From assembly GCF_001700315.1 (NCBI RefSeq), contig NZ_MASJ01000041.1, positions 1 through 62,806 of the forward strand: a DNA stretch of 62,806 bases. The letters are read 5' to 3'. Positions 18,652 through 28,698 of this stretch are shown here, piece after piece (within the stretch, counting starts at the first letter, position 1; the number at the start of each line of letters is the position of its first letter). The notes below the pieces were generated by a model. It searched no databases. It had not been told where the DNA came from and saw only the letters and a list, made by a program, of their open reading frames with translations. The position numbers and the translations under genes are program-made. The stretch is from Caryophanon tenue (GTDB lineage: Bacteria; Bacillota; Bacilli; Bacillales_A; Planococcaceae).

Positions 18652-19611
18652 ATGAATTTTAAAAAGGTTTTCCGTTATGTAGCATTACCAACAGCTTTAG
18701 CAGCAATGCTTGCTGGATGTTCAGGCGAAAAGGTAGAAAACGAAACATTAGCAACTGTTGGTGATACTGAAATTAAATATACTGAATTAGCAGATCAATT
18801 AATCGGTTTATACGGTAACGACACATTAGAATCAATGATTACATCTGAAATCGTTAAGCAAGAAGCAGAAAAAGCCGATGTAAAGGTAGCAGAAGAAGAT
18901 ATTGATACAGAGTTTACGAACTATGTTGAATACTACGGTGGCGAAGAGCAATTCGCATCAATGTTACAAATGTACGGGATGACAGAAGATGACATCCGTA
19001 AAGATATCGAAACTTCATTATTAACAGAAGAAGTAATTGCTTCTACAATTGAAGTAACAGATGAAGAATTACAAACATACTTCGAAGAAAATAAAGCAAA
19101 CTACTCAACAGAGCAACAAGTAGCAGCGAAACACATTTTAGTGGAAACAGAAGATGCAGCGAAGAAAGCACTTGAGCGTTTAAATGCAGGTGAAGAGTGG
19201 GATGCATTAGCAGCTGAACTTTCTACGGATACATCAAACAAAGATAAAGGCGGCGACTTAGGTTTCTTCGGCGCAGGTACAATGGTTGAAGCATTCGAGA
19301 CAGTAGCATTTGCACAAGAAGTAGGTACAATATCTGAGCCAGTTCAAACAGACTACGGTTTCCATATCATTAATGTATATGATAAAAAAGAAGCGTCAGA
19401 AGCAACATTTGAAGATGTAAAAGATAAAGTAAAAGACGACTATGTATACGCAAAAGTATCTGAGCAATTCCCAACATGGATGGAAGATAAAAAAGAAGAG
19501 TACAAAGTTGAAAATAGCTTAGCAGATAAAAAAGCTGAAGAGACAGAAGGCGCTGACACAGAAGAAGAAGCGGCTGATACAGCTGATACAGAAGAAGCAG
19601 ACGAAAAATAA
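18652..19611 (+). CDS. prsA: foldase lipoprotein PrsA
   Basis: PrsA is a membrane-anchored peptidyl-prolyl isomerase that helps exported proteins fold outside the cell. The 319-residue protein has a lipoprotein signal peptide with lipobox LAGC (Cys about residue 23), an N-terminal chaperone region, and a parvulin domain from QVAAKHILVET to TDYGFHIINV. Its last 40 residues are very acidic (EETEGADTEEEAADTADTEE), likely a disordered tail. ATG 18652 follows GGAGG. Likely clients include the subtilase and SLH protein encoded nearby, which is an inference from location only. Confidence 0.95.
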   Translation: MNFKKVFRYVALPTALAAMLAGCSGEKVENETLATVGDTEIKYTELADQLIGLYGNDTLESMITSEIVKQEAEKADVKVAEEDIDTEFTNYVEYYGGEEQFASMLQMYGMTEDDIRKDIETSLLTEEVIASTIEVTDEELQTYFEENKANYSTEQQVAAKHILVETEDAAKKALERLNAGEEWDALAAELSTDTSNKDKGGDLGFFGAGTMVEAFETVAFAQEVGTISEPVQTDYGFHIINVYDKKEASEATFEDVKDKVKDDYVYAKVSEQFPTWMEDKKEEYKVENSLADKKAEETEGADTEEEAADTADTEEADEK

Positions 19612-19622
19612 TCGAATTGTTC

Positions 19623-19664
19623 AAGCAAGTGCGATGCCAATTGGCTAGGCACTTGCTTTTTTAT
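19623..19664 (+). terminator. terminator of prsA
   Basis: AAGCAAGTGC / GCACTTGCTT with an inner GCCAATTGGC palindrome and T6 after the stem. Confidence 0.9.
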
Positions 19665-20185
19665 TGGTATTATAGAACAGACTATTTTTGCATGCTAAAG
19701 TGTGTAAAACTTATAACTTTCTGTTATATGAAAGTGAATAAAAATTATTAGAATAGTAAAACTTTCGCTGGAATGTTTTGAAATCGTTGCAATTTCACGA
19801 AAAATAGAGGATGATGGATGACGTAAATGTGTTTGGAAGCATTTTAATGTACAACATGTATCCACAAAAAAGCTTGGGGGAGTTTTTTGTATACGATTAT
19901 TATTTTTAAACCGAGAAGCGGCGTTTAAAAATGATAATATATATACTTATATTGTAAGGAGAGGGACAATATAAGTTGTGTGCGGTAGATGATTAAAAAC
20001 GGCTTTAAACACAATCAAGAAATTGTATAAAGACATATTCGTGTTGCGAAAACGGCACATTATTTTTGGAGATTCGAATAGTGGCAATTTTAGTAATGCG
20101 TGTTATATATTTTTGTACGCAACAATATATAGCATATACATTTTCGACGATATAGAACGTTTTTTGAGGGAAAAGCGTGTCTCAG
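19665..20185. other. long intergenic region with a ribosome-site hairpin
   Basis: About 520 bases without a convincing gene. At 19945-19976 a perfect 11-bp inverted repeat (ACTTATATTGT / ACAATATAAGT) holds AAGGAGAGGG, a strong ribosome-site sequence, as its entire loop. A 13-codon frame starting ATG ATT AAA AAC follows. The stretch ends in a terminator (20186-20223), so a short transcript is possible. Confidence 0.4.
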
Positions 20186-20223
20186 AAGGTTACTCGAGTA
20201 GGGAACGAGTAACCTTTTTTTGT
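20186..20223 (+). terminator. orphan terminator
   Basis: AAGGTTACTCG / CGAGTAACCTT with T7. No clear gene ends here, so it may close a short RNA or an attenuated leader ahead of the SLH-protein gene. Confidence 0.75.
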
Positions 20224-20290
20224 TGCATAAAATTAGCACTTAGCAATTGCGGGAATTTAAGATACACTTAGAAGAAAAGGAGAATCAAAT

Positions 20291-21910
20291 ATGCGTAAAA
20301 TTTTAATGATTTTGATGACCGTCATACTCGTTAGTGCTATGTTATTACCACAGACTGCCGGTGCAAATGAATCTGTTGATACACCTACTTGGTACAATAA
20401 ATTGAAATATGTAGCACTTGGAGATTCATTAGCAATTGGTGTAAATGAACAAAATAAGTTTGGGAAAAGTTACACGGATTTTATTGCAGAGGAACTGCGA
20501 GCGTATCACTTATTGGCAAGCTTTTCAAAAGGTTATGCGTTTCCTGGGTATACGACGACAGATGTGTTAACACAAATGAAAGCGAATGCATTGCGTATAA
20601 CGGATTTAGGGATTCAAGAAGATGGATTACCTGAACGTACACTGGATGCAGTAACCGAAGCTGATTTTATTACGATAAGCGCTGGTGCGAATGATTTATT
20701 GCGACATGTGCGTATGACAGATATCGGTATCATCATTGATACAGCGAATATAGACGCGACGTTTGCGCAAATTGCGAAAAATTACGAGGACATTTTTGCG
20801 ACAATTTACGAGGTGAATCCAGACGCACGTGTGTATGTAATGGGCTATTATAATGCTTTTGCTCATGTGTCAGGGCAATATGAAGCACAAGCTCAGCAAT
20901 TATTAGCACAGCTAAATCAAACAATAGCAACAGTCACACAGGCAAAAAATGCAGTATTTATTGAAACGGCAGCGGCAATTGATAGTGATATTGATCGCTA
21001 CTTACCGAACCCCGCAAATATTCATGTGAGTGAAGCGGGCTATGAGGTGATTGCGCATCAATTTTTACAATATATGAGTGTCTTAAAGCAACAAACACCG
21101 AGTCGTTTACATGTAGAAGCGTTAAGTACGACATCGATGCAATTAACATGGGACGCGCCGTTATTTGCAGAAAAAGTAGGTCACTACAGCATTTATTTAA
21201 ATGAACAATGGTATGCGGATGTGGCGGCGACTGAGCGTCAATTAACGATAAATGATTTAACTCCAGGTCATGTCTATAATGTAGAAATACGTTTAGTCGA
21301 TATGGATGGTCAGCATGAGGTCAATTTAGGACTCGCAAGTTGGGAGCTACTGTGGTCAGAGCCGTCACAATATGTTTTTACCGATATTGTAGCGCATCCA
21401 GATGCAGCTTATATGGACCGAGCGTTTCGTTTAGAGTTTGTAGATGGCTACGCGGATCAAACATTCCGACCACATCAAAACTTAACACGTGCACAAGCTG
21501 TGAAAATGATTGTGAAAATGCTCGGAATTGAGCCACAACATGACGCGCCATTTACTGATATTTCAATCCATGCGGAAGAAACACAGCAGCAAATTGCAGC
21601 AGCATATGAAGCGGGCATTATTAAAAATATTAACGGTGAGTTTCGACCGAACCAATATGTGACACGCGCACAATTAGCGCTTATGCTCACACGTGCCTAC
21701 ACATTTGTGAAGAATGACTTTATGGTACAACGATTACCGACCTTTACGGATATTGAACAATATGATGAAGAGGCACAACGAGCGATTCAAGTTATGCATC
21801 AGCGTTTGATTGTAACGGGATGGCAAGGAAAGTTTATGCCAGCACAATATGCAAAACGTTCTCATGCAGCGAAAATGATTGTTAATACATTTGACCATTT
21901 ACTGAATTAA
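20291..21910 (+). CDS. surface SGNH hydrolase with FN3 and three SLH repeats
   Basis: This 539-residue exported protein has a signal peptide ending near TAGANES and an SGNH/GDSL esterase domain with VALGDSLAIGV (block I), SAGANDLL (block III) and NIHVSEAGY (block V, where the usual Asp is Asn). A fibronectin-III-like segment follows (SRLHVEALSTTSMQLTWDAP). The C-terminus carries three S-layer-homology repeats beginning at FTDIVAHPD, FTDISIHAE and FTDIEQYDE, which attach proteins to pyruvylated cell-wall polymer. The third SLH repeat is less conserved. AAAAGGAG precedes the ATG. The substrate is unknown. Confidence 0.9.
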   Translation: MRKILMILMTVILVSAMLLPQTAGANESVDTPTWYNKLKYVALGDSLAIGVNEQNKFGKSYTDFIAEELRAYHLLASFSKGYAFPGYTTTDVLTQMKANALRITDLGIQEDGLPERTLDAVTEADFITISAGANDLLRHVRMTDIGIIIDTANIDATFAQIAKNYEDIFATIYEVNPDARVYVMGYYNAFAHVSGQYEAQAQQLLAQLNQTIATVTQAKNAVFIETAAAIDSDIDRYLPNPANIHVSEAGYEVIAHQFLQYMSVLKQQTPSRLHVEALSTTSMQLTWDAPLFAEKVGHYSIYLNEQWYADVAATERQLTINDLTPGHVYNVEIRLVDMDGQHEVNLGLASWELLWSEPSQYVFTDIVAHPDAAYMDRAFRLEFVDGYADQTFRPHQNLTRAQAVKMIVKMLGIEPQHDAPFTDISIHAEETQQQIAAAYEAGIIKNINGEFRPNQYVTRAQLALMLTRAYTFVKNDFMVQRLPTFTDIEQYDEEAQRAIQVMHQRLIVTGWQGKFMPAQYAKRSHAAKMIVNTFDHLLN

Positions 21911-21915
21911 TGTGA

Positions 21916-21962
21916 AGAGACTGTATAGAAAGCGTGGGCTTTCTATACAGTCTCTCTTTTTT
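21916..21962 (+). terminator. strong terminator
   Basis: A perfect 18-bp stem from AGAGACTGTATAG to its complement with a 4-nt loop is followed by CTTTTTTTC. Confidence 0.95.
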
Positions 21963-22030
21963 CTATGTCTTTGGAGAAATAGAGTATAATAAAAACGACT
22001 CGTAATGAACGTGGAAAAGGTGGGACAACG

Positions 22031-22666
22031 ATGAATGAGTTTGAAAGCAATCAATGGTTTTTAAAGGTGTTAAATAGCCGTGATATTGAAGAACAATTTG
22101 AATGTGGCAATGAATTTTTTATGGGAGAAATTGTCCCGAAAAATGATGAATATGCTTTTCGTTTATATATGTGTGCAGCTGAACAAGGGCATGCGGATGC
22201 CATGAATAATGTCGCCGATATGTATTTAAACGGTGAAGCGGTTGCGAAAGACTATGAGCACGCGCGCTATTGGTTTGAGCAAGCAGCCGAGCGATACGTA
22301 CCAGAGGCGATGTTTACATTAGGTATGATCTATGAGCAAGGCTTAGGTGTCGCTCGCAACGCAGCCCGCGCTTTACAATACTATGAAGAGGCAGCGAGTT
22401 ACGATGATGTCGAAGCTGTTTATCGCTTAGGCGAAATTAATTATTACGGCTTATTAGAGCAACCGATTTCATTAGAGCGCGCACGTGAGGCATTTTTACA
22501 TGCGTCATCTTATGAACATGTCGATAGTTTATATAATTGTGGTTACTTTTTTGAACATGGCATCGGTGGTGAAAAAAGTAATGAACATGCAATATTTTAT
22601 TATAGACTGGCAGCGGGACTAGGCGATTTAGAAGCGCAAGAGCGGCTAGATGAGTTGCTAAAATAG
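22031..22666 (+). CDS. Sel1-repeat protein
   Basis: This 211-residue soluble protein is built from Sel1-like helical repeats of about 36 residues. Examples are ADAMNNVADMYLNGEAVAKD, PEAMFTLGMIYEQGLGVARN, VEAVYRLGEINYYG and DSLYNCGYFFEHGIGGEKS. Such repeats usually serve as protein-binding scaffolds. No enzymatic motif and no signal peptide are visible. GAAAAGGTGG precedes the ATG. The partner is unknown and the neighbours give no clue. Confidence 0.85.
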   Translation: MNEFESNQWFLKVLNSRDIEEQFECGNEFFMGEIVPKNDEYAFRLYMCAAEQGHADAMNNVADMYLNGEAVAKDYEHARYWFEQAAERYVPEAMFTLGMIYEQGLGVARNAARALQYYEEAASYDDVEAVYRLGEINYYGLLEQPISLERAREAFLHASSYEHVDSLYNCGYFFEHGIGGEKSNEHAIFYYRLAAGLGDLEAQERLDELLK

Positions 22667-22831
22667 CCAATAGTCTTACAGTAGCGCTTTTTATTTAGAA
22701 AACTTTAGAACAATAGCCCCTTTGCATGATTTTTTCAATGAGGTGTTTTTGTAAAATAAAAATCGGTTATAGTTAAAAGAGGTAAAGAAGGACGATACGA
22801 GTAAGCAAATATGAGTAAATGGGGTGTACGA

Positions 22832-23326
22832 ATGGCACAGCAAGTACAGGGAACGACATTGCATGATACAGAAAATATTCGATTAATTCGCCAAGCATTA
22901 ACCGCACAGCAAGAAGACTTACAATTACTTTGCACATACGCAGAATATTGTATCGGTGTGCAACATGTTGGCATAGATGATGACGAAGTTGTAGCATTTA
23001 AAGAAAACGTAGCGAAAATTGAAGCGCGTCAACAAAAGCGTTATGACGAAATTGATACATTATTACATGATACATTTAGAGATTTACGCAAAGAGAAAAC
23101 GACCGATGACCGTATTTATCGTTGTGCAAAGGATGCGCGTCAAACAGAAGCGGGCCTGCGTACATTACGTTTATTTTTAACAGACATTATTGACATGTTA
23201 AGCAATCGTACATTAAAGCGAAATCGCGCTGTTGATCGTTTAGGTTATTTTGAAAAGCGCTCGGCAGATGTAGAAGCGCAAATTATGTTGGTGCAAGAGA
23301 AAGCAACGATGCTTGCCAACCGTTAA
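22832..23326 (+). CDS. hypothetical helical protein
   Basis: This 164-residue cytoplasmic protein is almost entirely helical by composition, rich in Gln, Arg, Asp and Glu, with long charged stretches (IEARQQKRYDEIDTLLHD, DRLGYFEKRSADVEAQ) that suggest a helical bundle. I do not recognise a family. ATG 22832 has GGGGTG seven bases before it; an upstream ATG at 22811 has none. It is followed by a hairpin of the recurring ATCCTTCA type. Confidence 0.7.
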   Translation: MAQQVQGTTLHDTENIRLIRQALTAQQEDLQLLCTYAEYCIGVQHVGIDDDEVVAFKENVAKIEARQQKRYDEIDTLLHDTFRDLRKEKTTDDRIYRCAKDARQTEAGLRTLRLFLTDIIDMLSNRTLKRNRAVDRLGYFEKRSADVEAQIMLVQEKATMLANR

Positions 23327-23365
23327 ATGTAATGTTTAAGGAATGTGGCGTAGCACTAAAAGCAA

Positions 23366-23413
23366 AGAAATATCCTTCATTCGTTGTTGGTGCTGAAGGA
23401 TATTTCTTTTTGT
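23366..23413 (+). terminator. terminator with the recurring ATCCTTCA stem
   Basis: AGAAATATCCTTCA / TGAAGGATATTTCT with a 14-nt loop and T5. Confidence 0.88.
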
Positions 23414-23699
23414 CGTATGCTACATTTTGTAGTGATAGTCACTCTTTTGTTTGGGTCTATTTGTTTATTTTTAGATAAAATTAATGGATTTATAACCTGC
23501 TAAAAATACTATTAGTTAGAAAAATTATAGGTATGACCATTCTTAAGGCACAAACGCAAATTTTACATCTAAGTATTAATATTCCTTTTCTTTTTTTACT
23601 ATAAAGAAGTAGTATAAGTGAACGAAATAATGGCAAGAGTAAAGAAACAGACTATCTAAATGAAAAGAGATGTATTTTAAAGTGAAAGAAGTGATGAAC

Positions 23700-24998
23700 A
23701 TGCTTTTTAAGCGCGAGAAGGAAGTAACGCGTGTAGATATAAGCTCCTATAGTGTTCGTATCCAGTTTAACCAGCACCAGCATTTATTAAAAAAAATCGA
23801 CATCATTGAAATTGGCGAGCAGGACTTAAAGTACTTATGTGCGATGCGTCCATATGTACAGCAGCATATCGAGGAATTAGTCGATGCGTTCTATAGTGCA
23901 ATTGGAAAAGAGCCATCATTAGTTGCTATCATTAATCAGCATAGTTCAGTAGAACGGCTAAAAATTACATTGCGAAAGCATATTATTGAAATGTTTGCAG
24001 GAACTTTGGATGACATGTACTTTGAAACGCGTCGTCGCATCGCTCAAGTACATGTACATATTGGTTTGCAGTCTCCTTGGTATATTGCATCATTTCAACA
24101 ATTATTCGTTGGTTTAGTCGCACTTGTATGGCGATATATCCCACATGAAGAAGATCGTAAATATATGATTGAAGCTATCTCAAAAATTTCGAACTTTGAA
24201 CAGCAAATTGTACTAGAAGAATTTGAAACGATTGTTGAACACTTAAAAGAAAATATGGAGAGCAACAAACAAAAAATAACACAGACTGTGGTCGAAACGT
24301 CTGAAAGTTTAGCGGCAATTTCTGAAGAGACGAATGCATCGTTTCAAGTATTGAATGATCAAGCGAACGAATTAAAAGGATTAGCGGAGTCAGCAACGGC
24401 ATATTCATTAGAAGTGGAACAAAAAGCGTTACAAGGTCATCAGTATATTGAGAGCCATGTTCAAAATATGGACAGTATTGAAGGCTCTGTACATGCGATC
24501 GTTGACGATATTCAATGTTTAGTTCAGCTTTCACGGCAAATGGGTGACATTATTGGAATTGTCGAAGCAATCGCCAATCAAACAAACTTATTATCATTAA
24601 ATGCCGCAATTGAAGCGGCACGTGCTGGTGAATACGGAAAAGGCTTTGCGGTTGTTGCGGCGGAAGTACGTAAATTATCTGAGCAAACGAAGGAATCCAC
24701 AGCGAGCGTGTCCGAGCTATTAAAAAATACGACGACATATATCGATCATTTAGAGTCTCGTTTACAACATATACTCGATGGCGTGAAACAAGGCTCGTCA
24801 TCGACTGCTGAAACTGCACAGCAATTTACGGTTATTTTAGAAGCGGTTCATCAATCGAAGGAGCAAAATGAATTGATGGGCAAACATTTAGGTGTTGTGA
24901 GCGATACGATGTGCGACATTTCAAAAGCGTTCGGAGAAGTTGTTTACTCAGCTGATAACTTAGCGAACTTAGCTGGCGATTTAGACATCGCAAAATAA
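23700..24998 (+). CDS. hemAT: globin-coupled aerotaxis transducer HemAT
   Basis: HemAT is a soluble haem-based oxygen sensor that signals to CheA. With the start at 23700 it is 432 residues, the length I recall for the B. subtilis protein. The globin domain spans about residues 20-185: [10 protein letters not shown] (distal Tyr about 65), [21 protein letters not shown], and [11 protein letters not shown] with the proximal His about 118. The C-terminal half is a methyl-accepting signalling domain with the conserved hairpin [19 protein letters not shown] and [18 protein letters not shown]. No membrane segments are present. GAAGTGAT precedes ATG 23700. Its presence implies a motile, chemotactic cell. 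No sigma-D promoter was found upstream. Confidence 0.92.
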   Translation: MLFKREKEVTRVDISSYSVRIQFNQHQHLLKKIDIIEIGEQDLKYLCAMRPYVQQHIEELVDAFYSAIGKEPSLVAIINQHSSVERLKITLRKHIIEMFAGTLDDMYFETRRRIAQVHVHIGLQSPWYIASFQQLFVGLVALVWRYIPHEEDRKYMIEAISKISNFEQQIVLEEFETIVEHLKENMESNKQKITQTVVETSESLAAISEETNASFQVLNDQANELKGLAESATAYSLEVEQKALQGHQYIESHVQNMDSIEGSVHAIVDDIQCLVQLSRQMGDIIGIVEAIANQTNLLSLNAAIEAARAGEYGKGFAVVAAEVRKLSEQTKESTASVSELLKNTTTYIDHLESRLQHILDGVKQGSSSTAETAQQFTVILEAVHQSKEQNELMGKHLGVVSDTMCDISKAFGEVVYSADNLANLAGDLDIAK

Positions 24999-25140
24999 CA
25001 TAGATCAAAAAACGGGTATGTACCAATAATGGAACAAACTCGTTTTTTGTTGTGCAAAAATAGCCAGTTGATTTCTTCAGCTGTATAATAGCACTGAGCA
25101 GGAAGAACGATAAATATAATCAAGCAGGAGTGGCAAAGAA

Positions 25141-26532
25141 ATGAAAACAATTGCAGTAATTGGTGGCGGCATTACAGGGCTGAGTGCTATGTATGAGCTA
25201 CAAAAAAATGCGCGTGCTCATCAAGAAGAAGTCGAGCTGTTACTCATTGAGCGCAACCCGTATGTCGGTGGTAAAATTCATACAACGTATACGGACACGT
25301 ACAAGATGGAAACAGGAGCAGATTCAATCGTCGCAAGACATCCAGGTGTACAATCGTTTATTGAAGAGCTTGGGCTGACAGATGAACTTGTGTATAACGA
25401 AGTAGGTGCTTCCTACATTCATACAAATGAAGAATTACACTTAATTCCGCTGAATTCAACATTCGGTATTCCGATGAGTGTCGAGTCATTAATGTCGAGC
25501 ACATTGATTTCAGAAGAAGGGAAGCAACGTGCGCTACAAGACTTAACGACGCCCAATACAACATTTACAAAGGACAGCTCAATTGGTGAGTTTTTAGCGT
25601 ACTTCCTCGGTGAAGAACTTGTAAATAAACAAATTGCACCAGTATTATCCGGTGTGTATTCAGGGAATTTATATGAGTTATCGATTGCTTCTACCATTCC
25701 ATATTTAATCGATTATAAAAATAAGTATGGCAGTATTATTAAAGGCTTTGAAGCCAATCGTGAAACATTTGAAAAAGCGAATGCGAAAAAATTTATTTCA
25801 TTTAAGCGTGGCTTATCGAGCATGATGGAACGTATTGAAGAGCGTTTAGACGGCGTTGAAGTGTTAAAAGGTGTAAGCGTTGAACTATTAGAGAAAAAAG
25901 ATGCTCGTTATGCACTTTATTTGTCGAACTGTGATATTCGTTATGTCGATGAAGTCATTGTCACAACACCGCATGATGTGACAAAGCAACTATTTGCGAA
26001 TGATGTGAACATGCAATCGTATTTTGAACGATTCCGTAACGGTTCGGCGATTACAGTTTATTTAGGGTATGATGTGCCTGACAGCATTTTACCAGCAGAT
26101 GGTACCGGCTTTATTGTTTCACATAATAGTAGCTTACAGTGCAATGCTTGTACATGGACGAGCCGTAAATGGAAGCATACGTCAACGAATGACAAGTTAC
26201 TTGTACGCTTATTTTATAAAGACGTACATCCACGCTATGAGGAATTTAAAGCGATGTCCGATGAGGAGTTAATTGAAGTAGCAAAGCATGATATTGCGAC
26301 AAGTTTACAGCTAGTAGAGGAGCCTGTCCTGACCGATGTGACGAAGTGGATTGACCAAATGCCGCGCTACGATTTGTCCCATCGTACAGCACGAGATGAG
26401 CTAGTGAATGCGTTACAACAGCATTACCCAGGAGTTACTGTAGCAGGTTGTTCATTTTATGGTGTCGGTGTCGGTGCTTGTATCCAGAATGGTCGTGAAA
26501 TCGCTCGTGACCGAATTCCGACAATTTCGTGA
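25141..26532 (+). CDS. hemY: coproporphyrinogen III oxidase (HemY/CgoX)
   Basis: This FAD enzyme oxidises coproporphyrinogen III to coproporphyrin III in the coproporphyrin-dependent haem pathway of Gram-positives. The 463-residue protein has the dinucleotide fold AVIGGGITGLSAMYEL, ERNPYVGGKIHT, METGADSIVA, and the C-terminal HYPGVTVAGCSFYGVGVGACI that closes the FAD site. GGAGTG precedes the ATG. No other haem gene (hemE, hemH) is adjacent, unlike the hemEHY operon of B. subtilis. It follows the haem sensor HemAT, although no functional link is shown. Confidence 0.92.
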   Translation: MKTIAVIGGGITGLSAMYELQKNARAHQEEVELLLIERNPYVGGKIHTTYTDTYKMETGADSIVARHPGVQSFIEELGLTDELVYNEVGASYIHTNEELHLIPLNSTFGIPMSVESLMSSTLISEEGKQRALQDLTTPNTTFTKDSSIGEFLAYFLGEELVNKQIAPVLSGVYSGNLYELSIASTIPYLIDYKNKYGSIIKGFEANRETFEKANAKKFISFKRGLSSMMERIEERLDGVEVLKGVSVELLEKKDARYALYLSNCDIRYVDEVIVTTPHDVTKQLFANDVNMQSYFERFRNGSAITVYLGYDVPDSILPADGTGFIVSHNSSLQCNACTWTSRKWKHTSTNDKLLVRLFYKDVHPRYEEFKAMSDEELIEVAKHDIATSLQLVEEPVLTDVTKWIDQMPRYDLSHRTARDELVNALQQHYPGVTVAGCSFYGVGVGACIQNGREIARDRIPTIS

Positions 26533-26559
26533 TTTAGTCCGTTAAAATCGTGAATCCTC

Positions 26560-26588
26560 TTGACGGAAAACCGTTATAACGTTATGAT
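26560..26588 (+). promoter_or_regulatory. promoter of the methionine operon
   Basis: TTGACG (26560-26565), a 17-bp spacer and TATGAT (26583-26588) lie about 30 bases before the SAM riboswitch. Confidence 0.8.
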
Positions 26589-26617
26589 TCTTTTAATAAT
26601 TCAATCAATTGAATAAA

Positions 26618-26722
26618 TTCTTATCGAGAGAAGTGGAGGGACTGGCCCGACGAAGCTTCAGCAACCAGCGATTAAGCAAGGTGCTAAATCCAGCAGAACA
26701 TATTGTTTTGGCAGATGAGCGA
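26618..26722 (+). promoter_or_regulatory. SAM-I riboswitch (S-box) aptamer
   Basis: Conserved S-box parts appear in order: CTTATC...GAGAGAAGTGGAGGGACTGG, CCCGACGAAGCTTCAGCAACC, AAGGTGCTAAATCCAGCAG, and a closing GATGAG that pairs with CTTATC as P1. SAM binding would favour the terminator that follows, turning off both methionine-synthesis genes. Confidence 0.97.
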
Positions 26723-26737
26723 ACGTATAACGATACT

Positions 26738-26771
26738 GCCTTCTTTGTTCAGACAAAAGAAGGCTTTTTTT
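26738..26771 (+). terminator. riboswitch-controlled terminator
   Basis: GCCTTCTTT / AAAGAAGGC followed by T7. It is the expression platform of the SAM riboswitch. Confidence 0.92.
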
Positions 26772-26859
26772 ATAGACAAAATAAGGTAGCACCCAATCAA
26801 CAAAAAATAGTGCGAATTTTTAGATTGTGGAACGTGAAGAGAAGAGAGGGTTTTAACAG

Positions 26860-28698
26860 ATGAAATTGCTTGAACGACTAAAAAACGAAGTATTAACAGC
26901 GGATGGCGCAATTGGTACGGTGCTTTATAGCTACGGCTTAGAGTATTGCCATGAAGAAATGAACTTACAGCGCCCAGAACTAATCGAAAAAATTCATAGT
27001 GAGTACATAGCAGCAGGTGCAGATGTCATTCAAACAAACAGCTACGGTGCAAATGCGATTAAGCTTGCGCGTTACGGTTTAGAAGAAGACGTTGAAGCGA
27101 TTAATAAAGCTGCGATTGCGATTGCGAAAAAAGCAGCAGCACCAGGTGGTCAATATGTGTTAGCGACAATTGGTGGCATTCGAGGTATCCGCAATACAGA
27201 TGTAACACTTGAAGAGATTTTGACAGCTGTACTTGTTCAAGCAGAGGCTCTTTTATCTGGACAACCAGACGCTGTATTACTAGAGACATATTATAATTTT
27301 GAAGAGCTAACGGAAACGGTGAAATTAATTCGTAGCTTAACGGATGTGCCGATCATTGCCCAAGTATCAATGGCAGAACCAGGTGTGTTACAAAATGGTT
27401 TACCATTAAACGATGCATTCGAGCAATTACAAGCAATCGGTGCTGATATTGTCGGTGTAAACTGTCGTTTAGGCCCTCATCATACAATTCAAGCGTTCGA
27501 AACGGTGCAATTGCCGGAACAGGCATTTATGTCAGCATACCCAAATGCGAGTTTATTGGATATTGAAGATGGGCGCGTTGTGTATGAGTCAGAGATTGAT
27601 TATTACGCAAAAGCGGCTGTTGAACTGCGCAATCAAGGTGTGCGTTTAATTGGGGGGTGCTGCGGCACGACACCAAAGCATATTCAAGCGGTGAAGCAAG
27701 CGTTAAGTCAGCTAGAGCCAGTAACAGAAAAGCAAGCGAAGCAACAACCAGTTATCGAGCTACAAGAAGCTGAGCCACGTGAGCAACAGCCATTACATGA
27801 AAAGGCAAAAACACAACGTTCGATTATTGTAGAGCTAGACACGCCACGCCATTTAGAAATCGAAGGCTTCTTAGATGGCTCGCAGCAACTGTATGATGCA
27901 GGTGCAGATGTTGTTATGATGGCGGATAACTCATTAGCATCACCGCGTATTAGTAATATTGCGATGGGTGCTTTACTCAAAGAGCAGGGCATTCGTCCAC
28001 TGACACATTTAACATGTCGTGACCGTAACTTAATTGGTTTACAGTCGCATTTAATGGGCTTAAATGCACTTGGCATTCATGATATTTTAGCGGTAACGGG
28101 CGACCCAACGAAAGTAGGGGATTTCCCTGGCGCAACAAGTGTGTATGATGTGTCGTCGATGGAGCTGATTTCATTAATTAAGCAATTAAATGACGGGATT
28201 TCATTCTCAGGGAAGCCACTGCGTAAAAAAGCAAACTTCTCAGTAGCTGCGGCATTTAATCCGAATGTGCGTGTACTTGACCGTGCTGTTGCGCGTTTAG
28301 AGAAAAAGATTGAACATGGGGCAGACTACTTTATTTCACAGCCTGTCTATACAAAAGAAAAAATCATTGAGATTTATGAAGCAACGAAACATTTAGAAAC
28401 ACCGATTTATATTGGGATTATGCCGGTAACAAGTCATAAAAGTGCACAGTTTTTACACCATGAAGTACCGGGCATTAAATTATCAGAAGATGCCTTATCA
28501 CGTATGGAAGCGTGTGGCGATGACAAAGATAAAGCAACGGCAGAAGGTATTGCAATCGCAAAAGAGCTTGTTGAAGTGGCGGCGCAATACTTTAATGGTA
28601 TTTACTTAATTACGCCGTTTTTACGATACGATATGACATTAGAATTAATGAACTATATTCATCAGCTAGATGAACAGCAAAAGGGAGTACAAGCGTAA
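26860..28698 (+). CDS. homocysteine S-methyltransferase / methylenetetrahydrofolate reductase fusion (YitJ type)
   Basis: This 612-residue two-domain protein carries a homocysteine methyltransferase domain at residues 1-285 with TADGAIGTVL, a zinc-binding Cys in VGVNCRLGP and the Cys pair in IGGCCGTTP. Its C-terminal half is a methylenetetrahydrofolate reductase (TCRDRNLIGLQSHLMGL, AVTGDPTK, YFISQPVYT). The two halves together make 5-methyl-THF and place a methyl group on homocysteine, as in YitJ of B. subtilis. A variable linker (ELQEAEPREQQPLHEK) joins them. It is under SAM-riboswitch control and its stop overlaps the metH start by one base (TAATG). Confidence 0.95.
   Translation: MKLLERLKNEVLTADGAIGTVLYSYGLEYCHEEMNLQRPELIEKIHSEYIAAGADVIQTNSYGANAIKLARYGLEEDVEAINKAAIAIAKKAAAPGGQYVLATIGGIRGIRNTDVTLEEILTAVLVQAEALLSGQPDAVLLETYYNFEELTETVKLIRSLTDVPIIAQVSMAEPGVLQNGLPLNDAFEQLQAIGADIVGVNCRLGPHHTIQAFETVQLPEQAFMSAYPNASLLDIEDGRVVYESEIDYYAKAAVELRNQGVRLIGGCCGTTPKHIQAVKQALSQLEPVTEKQAKQQPVIELQEAEPREQQPLHEKAKTQRSIIVELDTPRHLEIEGFLDGSQQLYDAGADVVMMADNSLASPRISNIAMGALLKEQGIRPLTHLTCRDRNLIGLQSHLMGLNALGIHDILAVTGDPTKVGDFPGATSVYDVSSMELISLIKQLNDGISFSGKPLRKKANFSVAAAFNPNVRVLDRAVARLEKKIEHGADYFISQPVYTKEKIIEIYEATKHLETPIYIGIMPVTSHKSAQFLHHEVPGIKLSEDALSRMEACGDDKDKATAEGIAIAKELVEVAAQYFNGIYLITPFLRYDMTLELMNYIHQLDEQQKGVQA

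Noticed and set aside
20023-20271. Open frame of 82 codons before the SLH-protein gene
   Set aside because: It crosses a strong terminator at 20186-20223, has no ribosome site, and its composition is not protein-like.
26609-26863. Open frame of 84 codons before the methionine operon
   Set aside because: It runs through the SAM riboswitch and its terminator, whose conserved bases explain the sequence fully.
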